From contig NZ_CP084469.1 of the NCBI RefSeq assembly GCF_020405205.1, positions 1,054,001 to 1,118,000 of the forward strand: a stretch of 64,000 nt of DNA, written 5' to 3'. Positions within the stretch are counted from its first letter, which is position 1, and every line of letters starts with the position of its first letter. The position numbers and the translations under genes are program-made. The notes under the pieces are model-generated. The model saw only the letters and a list, made by a program, of their open reading frames with translations. It was not told where the DNA came from and searched no databases. Source of the stretch: Natrinema salinisoli. GTDB lineage: Archaea; Halobacteriota; Halobacteria; Halobacteriales; Natrialbaceae. Below are positions 25,444-33,728 of this stretch, piece after piece.

Positions 25444-26676
25444 ATGAAGATCATTAAGGACAGCGTCCACGACCACATTCAGGTCGACGGCGTCGCCCGG
25501 GAGCTCCTCGACACGCCGGAACTGCAACGACTCCGGCGAATTAGCCAGCTCGGGACCGTCTCCCTGGTCTATCCGTCGGCCAACCACACCCGCTTCGAGC
25601 ACAGCCTCGGCGTCTACCACCTCGCCTGCGAGGCCCTCGAGCAACTCGACGTCGACGGCCGGCGAGCGGAACGGGTCCGCGCCGCGGCCATGCTCCACGA
25701 CGTCGGCCACGGCCCCTTCAGCCACAACATCGAGTCGCTCACGCACCGCCGGACGGGGCGCTACCACGACGACGTTCACGAGCTACTGGCGGACGGAGCG
25801 GTCGGCGACGTGTTGCGGGATCACGGCCTCGAGCCCGCGGCGGTCGCGGATCTGGTCGCCGGCGAGGGACGGTTCGGCCAGCTCGTGTCGGGCGAGCTCG
25901 ACGTCGATCGGATGGACTACCTGGTGCGCGACGCCCACCACACGGGCGTTCCCTACGGGACGATCGATCACGGTCGACTCGTTCGAGAGCTCACGTTCGC
26001 CGACGGCGAACTCGTCCTCGACGAAGGGAACGTCCAGACCGCGGAGAGCTTGCTGGTCGCGCGGGCGCTGATGAACCCGACCGTCTACAGCCACAGCGTC
26101 GCCCGGATCAGCAAGGCGATGCTCCGGCGGGCGTCCGAACGGCTGCTCGAGTCCTCGGCCGACGACCTCGACGCCGAGGCGCTCCAGCGGATGGACGACC
26201 ACGATCTGATCGCGGCGCTACGCTCGTGCGAGGAGACGGCCGCGTTCTCCCGCCGGTTGGACCAACGGGATTTGTTCAAACGCGCGGTGTGGGCCGAGAT
26301 GGACGACGTTCCGGGCGGGATCATCGAGGCCGATCACGAGACGATCCGCGGGTTCGAACGCGAGATCAGCGATCGGGCCGGCGTCGACCCGGACCACGTC
26401 ATCCTCGACGTCCCGAGTCGCCCGTCGATGACGGAGTCGACGACGCGCGTCATGGTCAACGGTGAGATCCGGCGACTCGGCCAGCAGTCGCCGCTCGTGG
26501 ACGCGCTGCGTGCGGCCCAGTACTCGCAGTGGCGACTCGGCGTCTATTCGCCGCCCGAACTGCGCGACCGGATCGGCCGAACCGCCGTCGACGTCCTCGG
26601 GCTGGATATCGACGGCGCGCTGGTCACCGAGGTCCGGGACGGATACGACGCGACGCTGGATCAGTTCGTCGACTAG
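25444..26676 (+). CDS. HD-domain phosphohydrolase (SAMHD1/dGTPase-like)
   Basis: This 410-residue protein carries the HD metal-site ligands: His53 in RFEHSLGVYHL, His85-Asp86 in AAMLHDVGHGPFSHNIE, and a later Asp in GELDVDRMDYLVRDA. The HGPFSHNIE and DRMDYLVRDAHHTG motifs are typical of the SAMHD1/dNTP triphosphohydrolase subgroup of HD proteins, so it may hydrolyse nucleotides to control dNTP levels, though many archaeal members are untested. A TATA-like GTTTTTGTAGG about 25-33 bases before the ATG suggests a leaderless transcript. The amidohydrolase gene follows on the same strand. Confidence 0.9.
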   Translation: MKIIKDSVHDHIQVDGVARELLDTPELQRLRRISQLGTVSLVYPSANHTRFEHSLGVYHLACEALEQLDVDGRRAERVRAAAMLHDVGHGPFSHNIESLTHRRTGRYHDDVHELLADGAVGDVLRDHGLEPAAVADLVAGEGRFGQLVSGELDVDRMDYLVRDAHHTGVPYGTIDHGRLVRELTFADGELVLDEGNVQTAESLLVARALMNPTVYSHSVARISKAMLRRASERLLESSADDLDAEALQRMDDHDLIAALRSCEETAAFSRRLDQRDLFKRAVWAEMDDVPGGIIEADHETIRGFEREISDRAGVDPDHVILDVPSRPSMTESTTRVMVNGEIRRLGQQSPLVDALRAAQYSQWRLGVYSPPELRDRIGRTAVDVLGLDIDGALVTEVRDGYDATLDQFVD

Positions 26677-26833
26677 CGGATTTCAGCGGCTTTCACAGTC
26701 GATTTCGCAAGTACAGGTCGCTCGAGATCGACGACCCGAACTGAGTTCGCGGTCGTTCCAACGCCGAACCGTCGAAGAGAGCCCGTCGTTCCGACCCCGA
26801 ACGGTTGAAGGCACTGACCGCGAACTCATCCGT

Positions 26834-27880
26834 ATGGAACGAACGGGAACGATTCTCCGCGGCCGCGAGTTCGAGCCCGTCGAGGGACGGGTGGTCGTCG
26901 ACGACGACGGTCGCATCGAGGCCATCGAAGAGACATCGACCGAGAGCGACGACATAATCCTGCCGGCGTTCGTCAACGCCCACACCCATATCGGCGACTC
27001 GATCGCCAAGGAGGCCGGCGGCGGCCTCTCGCTCGAGGAACTCGTCGCGCCGCCGGACGGCCTGAAACACCGGTTGCTCCGGGCCGCCTCCCGAGACGAA
27101 CTCGTGACGGCGATAGAGCAGTCACTCCGCTTCATGCAGCGGGCCGGAACTGCGGCCTGTCTGGACTTCCGCGAGGGCGACGTCGACGGCGTGTCGATGC
27201 TCGACGAGGCCGCGGACGGACTCGCGATCGACGCGCTCTCCTTCGCTCGCGGCTCCGTCGATGCGATGCGCGCAGGGGACGGCTTCGGCGCGAGCGGGGC
27301 CAACGATTCCGAGTTCGGTCGGGAGCGCGAGGCGACGCGCGAGGCCGGCAAGCCCTTCGGCATCCACGCCGGCGAGGTCGACGAGAGCGACATCGATCCC
27401 GCACTAGACCTCGAGCCCGACTTCCTGGTTCACATGGTCCACCCCGAACCGCATCACCTCGAGCGCGTCGCCGAGCAGGACGTGCCGATCGTCGTCTGCC
27501 CGCGCTCGAACCTCGTCACCGACGTCGGATTATCGCCGTACGAGGAACTCAGCGAACGGACGACGCTCGCGCTGGGGACGGACAACGTCTTCCTCAACTC
27601 GCCGTCGATGTTCCGCGAGATGGAGTTCCTCGCGAAGCTCTCCGAGCTGTCGGCCCCCGAGATCCTCCGGACGGCGACAGTCAACGGGGCCGAGATCGCC
27701 GGCCTCGAGTACGGACTGATCGAGCCCGGTCGAGACGCCAGACTTCTGGTGCTCGACGGGGCTTCGGACAACCTCGTCGGCGCTCGGGACCCGGTTCGTG
27801 CCGTGGTCCGCCGCGCCGGGGTGGACGACGTTCGCGACGTCGTCTACGGAGCGGACGCCGACGGCGAGCGTACCGACTGA
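26834..27880 (+). CDS. Amidohydrolase-family metal-dependent hydrolase
   Basis: This 348-residue protein shows the amidohydrolase layout: the short N-terminal beta segment, the metal-binding NAHTHIGDS (His50, His52), GIHAGEVDES, HMVHPEPHHLE, and the late metal/catalytic Asp in LALGTDNVFLNSPS. Members deaminate or hydrolyse cyclic amide or amine substrates such as cytosine, guanine or chlorohydrolase-type ring compounds. The protein is short for the family (about 400-450 residues), lacking part of the usual barrel. Its substrate is unknown. The ATG at 26834 is preceded by a 157-base gap after the HD gene. Confidence 0.85.
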   Translation: MERTGTILRGREFEPVEGRVVVDDDGRIEAIEETSTESDDIILPAFVNAHTHIGDSIAKEAGGGLSLEELVAPPDGLKHRLLRAASRDELVTAIEQSLRFMQRAGTAACLDFREGDVDGVSMLDEAADGLAIDALSFARGSVDAMRAGDGFGASGANDSEFGREREATREAGKPFGIHAGEVDESDIDPALDLEPDFLVHMVHPEPHHLERVAEQDVPIVVCPRSNLVTDVGLSPYEELSERTTLALGTDNVFLNSPSMFREMEFLAKLSELSAPEILRTATVNGAEIAGLEYGLIEPGRDARLLVLDGASDNLVGARDPVRAVVRRAGVDDVRDVVYGADADGERTD

Positions 27881-27884
27881 ACCC

Positions 27885-28424
27885 TCAGTCGAGTCGGCCG
27901 GACGTTTCCGCGTGCTTCTTCGAGAGTTCGACGTACCGATCCGCCGTCGCTTCGAGGGCCGGATCGTCGATCTCCGTCTTCGGTTCGGCGGGCGCGCCGG
28001 CGACGAGCGTGGCCTCGGGGATCTCCGTGTCCTCCGTGACGACGCTCCCGGCGGCGACGACCGCACCCTCGCCGACGTGGGAGCCGTCGAGGACCACCGC
28101 GTTCATCCCGACCAGCGCGCGCTCGCCGACGGTCGCGTCGTGGACGATAGCGCTGTGACCGACCGTCGAGTAGGGCTCGAGTTCCGCCGTCTCGTGGAGG
28201 ACGGCGTTGTCCTGGACGTTCGCCCCCTCGCCGACGACGATCGTCCCGTGATCGCCGCGTATCGTGGTGTTCGGCCAGACGCTCGCGTCCGCCTCGATGA
28301 CGACGTCGCCGATCACGACTGCGGCGTCATCGACGTACGCCGACTCGGCGACCTGTGGTTCCGTCCCGTCGAACGATCGTAGCATGGCCGTTTCTGTCTC
28401 GAGAGCCATCTTGAAACTGACCAT
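27885..28424 (-). CDS. Gamma-carbonic-anhydrase-like left-handed beta-helix protein
   Basis: The 179-residue product has repeated hexapeptides of the left-handed beta-helix (VVIGDVVIEADASVWPNTTI, ANVQDNAVL) and the three histidine metal ligands His77, His90 and His95 in VLHETAELEPYSTVGHSAIVHDATV. Homologues (YrdA/PaaY/CaiE type) form trimers with a zinc- or iron-bound active site; some have carbonic anhydrase activity, others none. Alternative starts exist at 28409 and 28385; the last (MLRSFDG) gives a family-like N-terminus. A TATA-like ACTATAAC on the minus strand near 28460 lies inside the edge of the 112-bp repeat element. Confidence 0.87.
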   Translation of the reverse strand: MVSFKMALETETAMLRSFDGTEPQVAESAYVDDAAVVIGDVVIEADASVWPNTTIRGDHGTIVVGEGANVQDNAVLHETAELEPYSTVGHSAIVHDATVGERALVGMNAVVLDGSHVGEGAVVAAGSVVTEDTEIPEATLVAGAPAEPKTEIDDPALEATADRYVELSKKHAETSGRLD

Positions 28425-28456
28425 TGGGGTCGGTAGGGGTCACCGCCCGTCGCTGT

Positions 28457-28568
28457 TATAGTAGTCGTTGAACGTCATTGCACTCTCGCTCGCGAATCAG
28501 CGGCCAGCACCGGTCGTGCTAGCCGCTCGAGTGCGAGCGGTGAGTAAATCGTTTCAACGACTACTATA
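28457..28568. mobile_element. 112-bp element with perfect 16-bp terminal inverted repeats (MITE-like)
   Basis: TATAGTAGTCGTTGAA at 28457-28472 is the exact reverse complement of 28553-28568. The interior is also largely self-complementary: 28499-28510 pairs with 28516-28527 over 11 of 12 bases, with a 5-base loop. Both ends begin or end with TA, which could be a TA target duplication of IS630/Tc1 type. The right end supplies the last codons and stop of the DUF3006 gene, and the left end supplies a TATA-like sequence to the gamma-carbonic-anhydrase-like gene. No transposase is present. Copies elsewhere in the genome would confirm it. Confidence 0.6.
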
Positions 28569-28853
28569 CCCCTCGTCCCGGTCGTCGTCCGACAACCGCT
28601 CCGAGAGCCGGTCGAAGCGCTCCCGCGCCGATTCCCGTCGCTCGCGTTCGGCCGCTTCGCGGTAGCTGGCCTCGAGCAGTGTGTCCTCGTCTACGGTGAC
28701 GTCGAAGACGGCACCCTCGTGTCGCCCGTCCTCGGGGAGCGTCTCGACGTCGACGATGCGCTCGTCGATCACGTCTCCGTCCGCCTCGAGCAGGAGAATC
28801 GCGTTCTCCCCGTCGACGATGCGGTCGAGGACTGCGGTGTGCGTCTCACTCAT
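28554..28853 (-). CDS. DUF3006 domain protein
   Basis: The 99-residue protein starts MSETHTAVLDRIVDGENAILL and contains EGDVI-like and VDVETLPEDGRHEGAVFDV motifs of DUF3006, followed by an Arg/Glu-rich helix. DUF3006 proteins often sit beside ComEC-like MBL proteins, as here: the lipoprotein gene at 28857 ends three bases upstream, so the two are one operon. The function is unknown. The last residues (GYSSR) and the stop codon are encoded by the terminal repeat of the 112-bp element, so the original C-terminus was probably replaced. Confidence 0.82.
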   Translation of the reverse strand: MSETHTAVLDRIVDGENAILLLEADGDVIDERIVDVETLPEDGRHEGAVFDVTVDEDTLLEASYREAAERERRESARERFDRLSERLSDDDRDEGYSSR

Positions 28854-28856
28854 CGG

Positions 28857-29906
28857 TCATCGGGATGCGGTACGCGGGGCAGCGTCATCAATCGGTGGGC
28901 GGTCGCCGTCGATCAGCGGCCGCGTTCCGTCCGTCGGCGGGCCCACGAGTGCGGACTGCGCCTCCTGCTTCCGCTCGAGTAATTCGGCCGGGTCGGTCGG
29001 GCCGTCCCGTTCCGTTTCCACCGACCACTCGGTCCCGTCCGTCGTCAGGACGACGTCGCCGTGGACACCGGTCCAGTACGTTTCGATCCCGCGGTCGGCG
29101 AAGGCCTCGAGCACCTCGTCGTGGGGGTGCCCGTACCGGGAGTCGAGCGCGCTCGAGACGATCGCCGCGTCGGGATCGACCTGTTCGAGGAACGGCTCGC
29201 TCGAGGAGGTCGACGAGCCGTGGTGACCGGCCTGATAGGCGTCGGCCGCGAGATCGTCGCCGTACTCGTCCGCCAGACGCTGCTCGGTTCCCGACTCGAT
29301 ATCGCCGGTCGTCAGATACGAGAACTCGCCGAACTCGAGGGTCAAGACGACGCCGTTGGCGTCGACGTCGTCTCCGTTATCGTCCGCTGGCGGGTTCAGG
29401 ACCGTCGCCTCGAGGTCGTCGTCCTCGAGCGGCAGGGTATCGCCCGCCGCGACCTCGAAGAGCCGGACGTCGTACTCCTCGATGGCGTCGAGATAGTTGT
29501 CGTAGGTCGCCGTCGTGTGGGAGACGCCGGAGTCGTAGGCCGCACCGACGCCGTCGCCCTCTTCCTCGAGGTACTCGATGATTTCGGGGTGTCCGCCGAT
29601 GTGATCGGCGTGGCCGTGGGTCGCGACCAGATGATCGATGCGGTCGATATCGTGGGCCTTCAGGTAGTCGATGACGGTCTCTCCGTCGTCGCGATACTCG
29701 CCCGTATCGATCAGTATTGTTTCCCCTGCCGGGGTCACGACGAGCGTCGAATCGGCCTGACCGGCGTCGATGTGGTGGATCTCGAGTTCGCCGCTGACAT
29801 CGGCCGTGACGGGGTCGTCGTCACTGTCCATGTCGTCGATCACGCTGCTACATCCCGAGAGGACGAGTAGCCCCGCGACCGCCACGACTAGGAGGGGTCG
29901 TCGCAT
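28857..29906 (-). CDS. ComEC/Rec2-like metallo-beta-lactamase-fold lipoprotein
   Basis: This 349-residue protein has a Sec-type lipoprotein signal with lipobox VLSGC19, then an acidic linker and an MBL domain: DAGQADSTLVV, LIDTGEY, the metal site [12 protein letters not shown] (H97, H99, D101, H102), YLTTGDIE and AGHHGSSTSSS. This is the MBL domain found at the C-terminus of the DNA-uptake protein ComEC, here stand-alone and anchored outside the cell. It might be a secreted nuclease or phosphodiesterase. The mature protein ends in a Pro/Asp-rich tail of about 45 residues. It is cotranscribed with the DUF3006 gene. Confidence 0.88.
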   Translation of the reverse strand: MRRPLLVVAVAGLLVLSGCSSVIDDMDSDDDPVTADVSGELEIHHIDAGQADSTLVVTPAGETILIDTGEYRDDGETVIDYLKAHDIDRIDHLVATHGHADHIGGHPEIIEYLEEEGDGVGAAYDSGVSHTTATYDNYLDAIEEYDVRLFEVAAGDTLPLEDDDLEATVLNPPADDNGDDVDANGVVLTLEFGEFSYLTTGDIESGTEQRLADEYGDDLAADAYQAGHHGSSTSSSEPFLEQVDPDAAIVSSALDSRYGHPHDEVLEAFADRGIETYWTGVHGDVVLTTDGTEWSVETERDGPTDPAELLERKQEAQSALVGPPTDGTRPLIDGDRPPIDDAAPRTASR

Positions 29907-30109
29907 TCGTGTTCCTCTCCCATGTGCTGGACGAGTATGGTCGTTTTGGCCCGTTTGAGAGGCTTAAAGTTGAGTTTTCTAACACGTAGTGGTCGCATGG
30001 CTGTCGTCACTCGGGGAGAAAGCGGCGACGGATTCGCGGCCCTCAAACGACGGGCCGCACCTGCTCACCCCGTCACGAAGACTGCGGATCGACGAGAGTG
30101 CGCCCGTCC

Positions 30110-30505
30110 TCAGAATGCGTTACTTTCGAAGCTCGTGTCCGCGTGCAGGCTGTCCTTCAGCGCGTCGTGGACCTTGCAGAGTTCGAACGCGCGCTCGAGG
30201 ATTTCCTCGCCGGTGTCGTCGTCCACGTCGGCTTCCACGCGAACCTCGAACGCGACGGACTCGAGTTTGTCGTCGTCGTTGAGTTCCCCGTCGATGTCGA
30301 TCTCGATCCGCCCGAGGTCGTCGGCCCCGCGCTGCTGGCCGCCGACGCGCAGCGCCGGCACGTAACAGGAGCCGTAGGCCGCCAGCAGCGCCTCGAGCGT
30401 GTCGGGGGCGTCCTCGCCGTTGGCGTCGATCGTCGTCTCGAAGTCGCGAATCTCGTTCGTCGCGCTGTACCCCTCGTCGGAGACGGTGGTGACTTGCTTC
30501 GCCAT
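30110..30505 (-). CDS. OsmC/Ohr-family protein
   Basis: This 131-residue protein begins MAKQVTTVSDEGYSATNEIRDFE and has the OsmC-family segment PDTLEALLAAYGSCYVPALRVGGQQ, with one Cys in the first active-site position (SCYV), and a second near ELCKVHDALK. Two cysteines in this arrangement are typical of OsmC/Ohr thiol peroxidases that reduce organic hydroperoxides. The start at 30505 was chosen over a GTG/ATG 18 bases upstream because MAKQV matches the family. It is not obviously in an operon. Confidence 0.85.
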   Translation of the reverse strand: MAKQVTTVSDEGYSATNEIRDFETTIDANGEDAPDTLEALLAAYGSCYVPALRVGGQQRGADDLGRIEIDIDGELNDDDKLESVAFEVRVEADVDDDTGEEILERAFELCKVHDALKDSLHADTSFESNAF

Positions 30506-30633
30506 GGCAGTCGAACCGTCCACGAGCGACGGTGTAAACGTTGTCCCATCGGTGTGATGGGGCGGAGAGTGAGAGACGCGACCACGTCGGCTCGATTCAC
30601 GCGGTTCGTCAGGACAGGGTTCGTCACCTCCGC

Positions 30634-31179
30634 TTACGGGCGTGCCTCCGGCGCTCGCGACGCGAGCTCGAGTTCGACCGCCGGCACGACCAGGCCCCAG
30701 TCGTCGACGGCAGCGGAGAGGTCGTCCTGGATCTGTTGCTCTAGCTGGCCGGGGTCTCGAAGTGCCGCTATCTCGTGTGACTGCACTGCACTCCGGGTCG
30801 TCGACAGGGCCACGTCGGTGAACGCGGATCGGTAGTTATCCACTTCGGTGAACGCCGCTCTGGCATCGACGACGCGAACGTCCACCCGGACCAGTACCGA
30901 ACAGGTCGATCCGTCGGCAGTCTCGACGTCCTCGAGCACGACCTCGACGGTCTGGAGCGACTTCGGAATCGGCTTCGTCCGGGATACGAACGGCGGCACC
31001 ACGTTGAGCCCCGGCTCGATCACGTCCCTGAATTCACCGAAGACGAACAGCGCCTTCCGTTCGTCCGGCTCGACGATTTCGATCGCGCTGAAAAGGGCCA
31101 CGACCAGAATGACGAACATCACGAGAGCGATACCGAGGACTGCTCCCCCCATACCCGTCTGTAGCGGCAGATCTAGCAT
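30634..31179 (-). CDS. SPFH/Band 7 (stomatin/prohibitin-like) membrane protein
   Basis: The 181-residue protein has one N-terminal membrane helix (about 12-33, VLGIALVMFVILVVALFSAI) followed by a Band 7 domain: VEPDERKALFVFGEF, PGLNVVPPFVSRTKPI, and VDVRVVDARAAFTEVDNY. It ends soon after the domain (SHEIAALRD... LELASR), without the long coiled coil of larger stomatins. Such proteins form membrane microdomain scaffolds and protect proteases or channels. An alternative start at the second Met (residue 10) is possible. Confidence 0.87.
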   Translation of the reverse strand: MLDLPLQTGMGGAVLGIALVMFVILVVALFSAIEIVEPDERKALFVFGEFRDVIEPGLNVVPPFVSRTKPIPKSLQTVEVVLEDVETADGSTCSVLVRVDVRVVDARAAFTEVDNYRSAFTDVALSTTRSAVQSHEIAALRDPGQLEQQIQDDLSAAVDDWGLVVPAVELELASRAPEARP

Positions 31180-31394
31180 ACGACGGCGAACGGAAGATCA
31201 CTGCAAAAACGTTTCGACGGTCGAACGATCGCCGTCCGCTCGAGGCAGACGCTTCCCCGGATTGTCCCCGGATTGGAGCGGCAAAATCGACCTCCCGAGC
31301 CGACCGAACGGGGTCGGGACGTGGCGGCGTCGACACCCTGCGCCTGCAGCGAAATACCATTTAGTACCCGAACCGAAACGTTCGTGAACGAACC

Positions 31395-31589
31395 ATGGCG
31401 ACCCTCAACAGGCGATCGGCGAACAAGATCAGCATGCTCTCGACGGTAGTAGACAGCGTGATGGAGTTCCGGCGCGGCCATCCGAAGAGCGGCCTCCTGC
31501 TCCTCGGTGCGGCGGCGCTTTCGTCCCGGATTCCCGGTATCGGGACGGCTGCCTCGCTGTTACTCCGGCTGATTCGACGGTTCCGCTGA
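31395..31589 (+). CDS. Small basic protein of unknown function
   Basis: This 64-residue frame starts MATLNRRSANKISMLSTVVDSV and has a hydrophobic C-terminal stretch (GLLLLGAAALSSRIPGIG and AASLLLRLIRRFR) that could be a membrane anchor with a basic end. It is preceded by AT-rich ACCATTTAGTACC about 30 bases upstream and followed 13 bases later by the YdjM-type gene, so it may be cotranscribed with it. I do not recognise it; it might be a genuine small membrane protein. Confidence 0.55.
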   Translation: MATLNRRSANKISMLSTVVDSVMEFRRGHPKSGLLLLGAAALSSRIPGIGTAASLLLRLIRRFR

Positions 31590-31601
31590 CTCGAGTGGCC
31601 G

Positions 31602-32201
31602 ATGGTCGACGTCACCGGACACCTCGGAATGGCGCTGGTGTTCGCCGCGCCGGCGTGGTTGATCTGGGGTCGGCGAGTGGCGCTTGCGTTCGTCGCCTTC
31701 ACGCTGGGGACGGCGATGCTCCCTGACGTCGATCTCGTTCTCCAGCAGTACCTCCCTATCACTCATCACGGTGTGACACACTCGCTGTTGTTCGTCCTCC
31801 TGGTGAGCATCCTCGTCGGCGTCGTCGCCGCGAAGTGGCTCACCGCATGGCTCAACGATCACCGGTGGATCCGAAGCACGGAAATCACAGCCGAGACGGT
31901 CTTCGTCTTCGCGACGGGCGGGCTGATCCTCGGCGGCGTCAGCCATCTGTTCGCCGATATCCTTTCTGCGCCGGACATCGCCCCGCCGATCAAGCCGTTC
32001 TGGCCGATTTACCCGGAGCCGATCATCGTCGACGTCATCTACTACGACTCGCCGCTCTGGAACTTCGGACTGCTCGCCGTCGCCGTCGGCCTCCATCTGG
32101 TGCTCGCTCGACGCGAGCGGTACCCGCTCGAGACGCGATATCGGATCGGGACTCGAACGGACCCAGACGAGCGCCAGTACAGTGCGACGAGCGAGGAATA
32201 A
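31602..32201 (+). CDS. YdjM-type (DUF457) metal-dependent-hydrolase-like membrane protein
   Basis: This 199-residue protein has about four membrane helices and the conserved polar motifs of the YdjM/DUF457 group: TLGTAMLPDVDLVL, the His-rich ITHHGVTHSLLF, and GGVSHLFADILSAP, with Asp and His residues placed as in membrane-bound phospholipase-like or lipid-modifying hydrolases. A WHPxxPVxVDLIYYDSPLWN-like segment is also present. Its substrate is unknown. The start ATG at 31602 lies 13 bases after the small gene at 31395. Confidence 0.83.
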   Translation: MVDVTGHLGMALVFAAPAWLIWGRRVALAFVAFTLGTAMLPDVDLVLQQYLPITHHGVTHSLLFVLLVSILVGVVAAKWLTAWLNDHRWIRSTEITAETVFVFATGGLILGGVSHLFADILSAPDIAPPIKPFWPIYPEPIIVDVIYYDSPLWNFGLLAVAVGLHLVLARRERYPLETRYRIGTRTDPDERQYSATSEE

Positions 32202-32236
32202 AAAAGCGATCGTCAGCCGCTCGAGTTCCCGTCGGC

Positions 32237-32965
32237 TCAGGAGTCGAGTTCGAACGGCTCGTCGGCCTCGAGGGCGTGTACCTCGGCGTCGCTGCCGACG
32301 CCTCGGACTTCGCTGGCGAAGTCGTCGGGGTCCTGTTCGATCGGCGGGAAGGTGTCGTAGTGTTGCGGGAAGGCGTGGTCAACGTCGAGCCAGTCGACGG
32401 CGATGGCGGCCTGCATCGGGCCCATCGTGAAGTGGTCGCCGATCGGGACGGCGGCCGCGTCGGGCTCGAGATAGGGACCGATGACGTCGCGCATCTCCGT
32501 CATGAGGCCCGTGTCGCCGGCGTCGTAGAACGTGGTGGACTCCTCGTCGCTGACCTGCGTGGGCTTCGTATCCGAAATGATGAAGCCTCCCGGCATCCCG
32601 CCGCTCGAGTCGTTCTCGGTCATGATCCCGTTCGTGTGGTCGGCGCGGTGCATCGTGACGTAGGCGTCGCCGCACTCGACGGTCCCGCCGAGGTTCATTC
32701 CCATTCCACCGACGGCGTCCTCGAAGCCGAACTCCGCCTGACAGTAGGACGTCAACTCCGGCGTGGCGACCAGCGTCGCGTCCGAGAACTCGCCCGCGTG
32801 AGCGATGTGATCGGCGTGGCCGTGCGTCAACAGGACGTAATCCGGCGTGTCGACGTCTGCCGGCTCGAGATCCGTCTTCGGGTTGTCGAAGAACGGATCG
32901 ATCAACAGTTCCGTGTCTCCAACGGTAACGTGCCACGTCGAGTGGCCGTGCCAGGTGAGTTCCAT
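32237..32965 (-). CDS. UPF0173-type metal-dependent hydrolase (MBL fold)
   Basis: This 242-residue protein is an MBL-fold hydrolase of the UPF0173 type: it begins [26 protein letters not shown] and has the metal site [12 protein letters not shown] (H48, H50, D52, H53), then [19 protein letters not shown] and [12 protein letters not shown]. Family members are common in archaea and have unknown substrates. On the minus strand a TATA-like ACTTTTATGG about 28 bases upstream of the ATG (near 32990-33002) indicates a leaderless transcript. Confidence 0.9.
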   Translation of the reverse strand: MELTWHGHSTWHVTVGDTELLIDPFFDNPKTDLEPADVDTPDYVLLTHGHADHIAHAGEFSDATLVATPELTSYCQAEFGFEDAVGGMGMNLGGTVECGDAYVTMHRADHTNGIMTENDSSGGMPGGFIISDTKPTQVSDEESTTFYDAGDTGLMTEMRDVIGPYLEPDAAAVPIGDHFTMGPMQAAIAVDWLDVDHAFPQHYDTFPPIEQDPDDFASEVRGVGSDAEVHALEADEPFELDS

Positions 32966-33374
32966 AGCATCTGCATCGTTCGGACGAGATCACCATAAAA
33001 GTGGGTAGGGTCAGTGCGGTTCGCACCGACGACTGGCGGTTGCGGGACGGGACGGCGCTCCGTCCCTCCATTATAAAAGTCATAAATACGCGGTTGAGAC
33101 GCCGCGGTGGACATGTACTATCACCAATGTTTATACGTTCGTTCTCAGTACGATAGAAAGCCGCACGCGAACTGACACACCACGCATGCGGTCTGGGATC
33201 GCACCCCGTTCGACCGCCGGTCGAGTGCCGTCGGCGAAACCGTTGCGATTTCCAGGACGACCCCCTCCCATCCCTTCGGCAGCAGCCGTCCGAACGCCCG
33301 CGTCGTTCACGTTGGCACACACCGTTCGGACGGCGATGCCGTGCCGTTTTTTACCCGGGGGCCGTACGGCGACT
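32966..33374. other. Promoter-rich intergenic region without a recognisable gene
   Basis: Between the hydrolase at 32237 and the small gene at 33375 there are several TATA-like runs: the minus-strand one serving the hydrolase, CATTATAAAAG and GTCATAAATACG around 33069-33090, ATGTTTATACG at 33127-33137 on the plus strand, and GTTTTTTACCC about 25 bases before the ATG at 33375. Frames in between have non-halophilic composition and no family match, so I report no gene. Confidence 0.35.
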
Positions 33375-33638
33375 ATGCTCGCACTCACGCTCGAGGAATT
33401 CATGGTAGAGCTGAACGACGGCGCGATCAAGAACGTCGGTCCGAACAACAAGGCGGCGACGGTCAAGCTGTTCGACGTCGACTCCGCCGAAGCCAGGGAG
33501 TTCGGTGACAAGCGAGTCAAGCTCGTCTTCGAGGACGAGGACGATAACGAAATCCAGGTCTCGCTGTTCCCGGACGACGTTCGGGATCTCGTCGACCAGA
33601 TCGAGTCGCTCGAGGATGATTCGCCCGTTTTCGAGTGA
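33375..33638 (+). CDS. Small acidic haloarchaeal protein, function unknown
   Basis: The 87-residue product starts MLALTLEEFMVELNDGAIKNVGPN and contains KAATVKLFDVDSAEAREFGDKRVKLVFED, then an acidic tail SLEDDSPVFE. It has no cysteine, signal or membrane helix. A TATA-like TTTTTTACC about 25 bases upstream supports the ATG at 33375. A later in-frame Met (residue 10) is possible. It is followed by the S1/OB/DHH gene on the same strand, but that gene has its own TATA-like sequence. I do not recognise it. Confidence 0.68.
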   Translation: MLALTLEEFMVELNDGAIKNVGPNNKAATVKLFDVDSAEAREFGDKRVKLVFEDEDDNEIQVSLFPDDVRDLVDQIESLEDDSPVFE

Positions 33639-33728
33639 CGGCGGCGCTGTTCCGCAGTTGTGACCCCGACTCGCATCGCGAACGCATTTCGACAACAGTT
33701 TTAGGGCGAAACCGCTTGGTTCGAGTAG

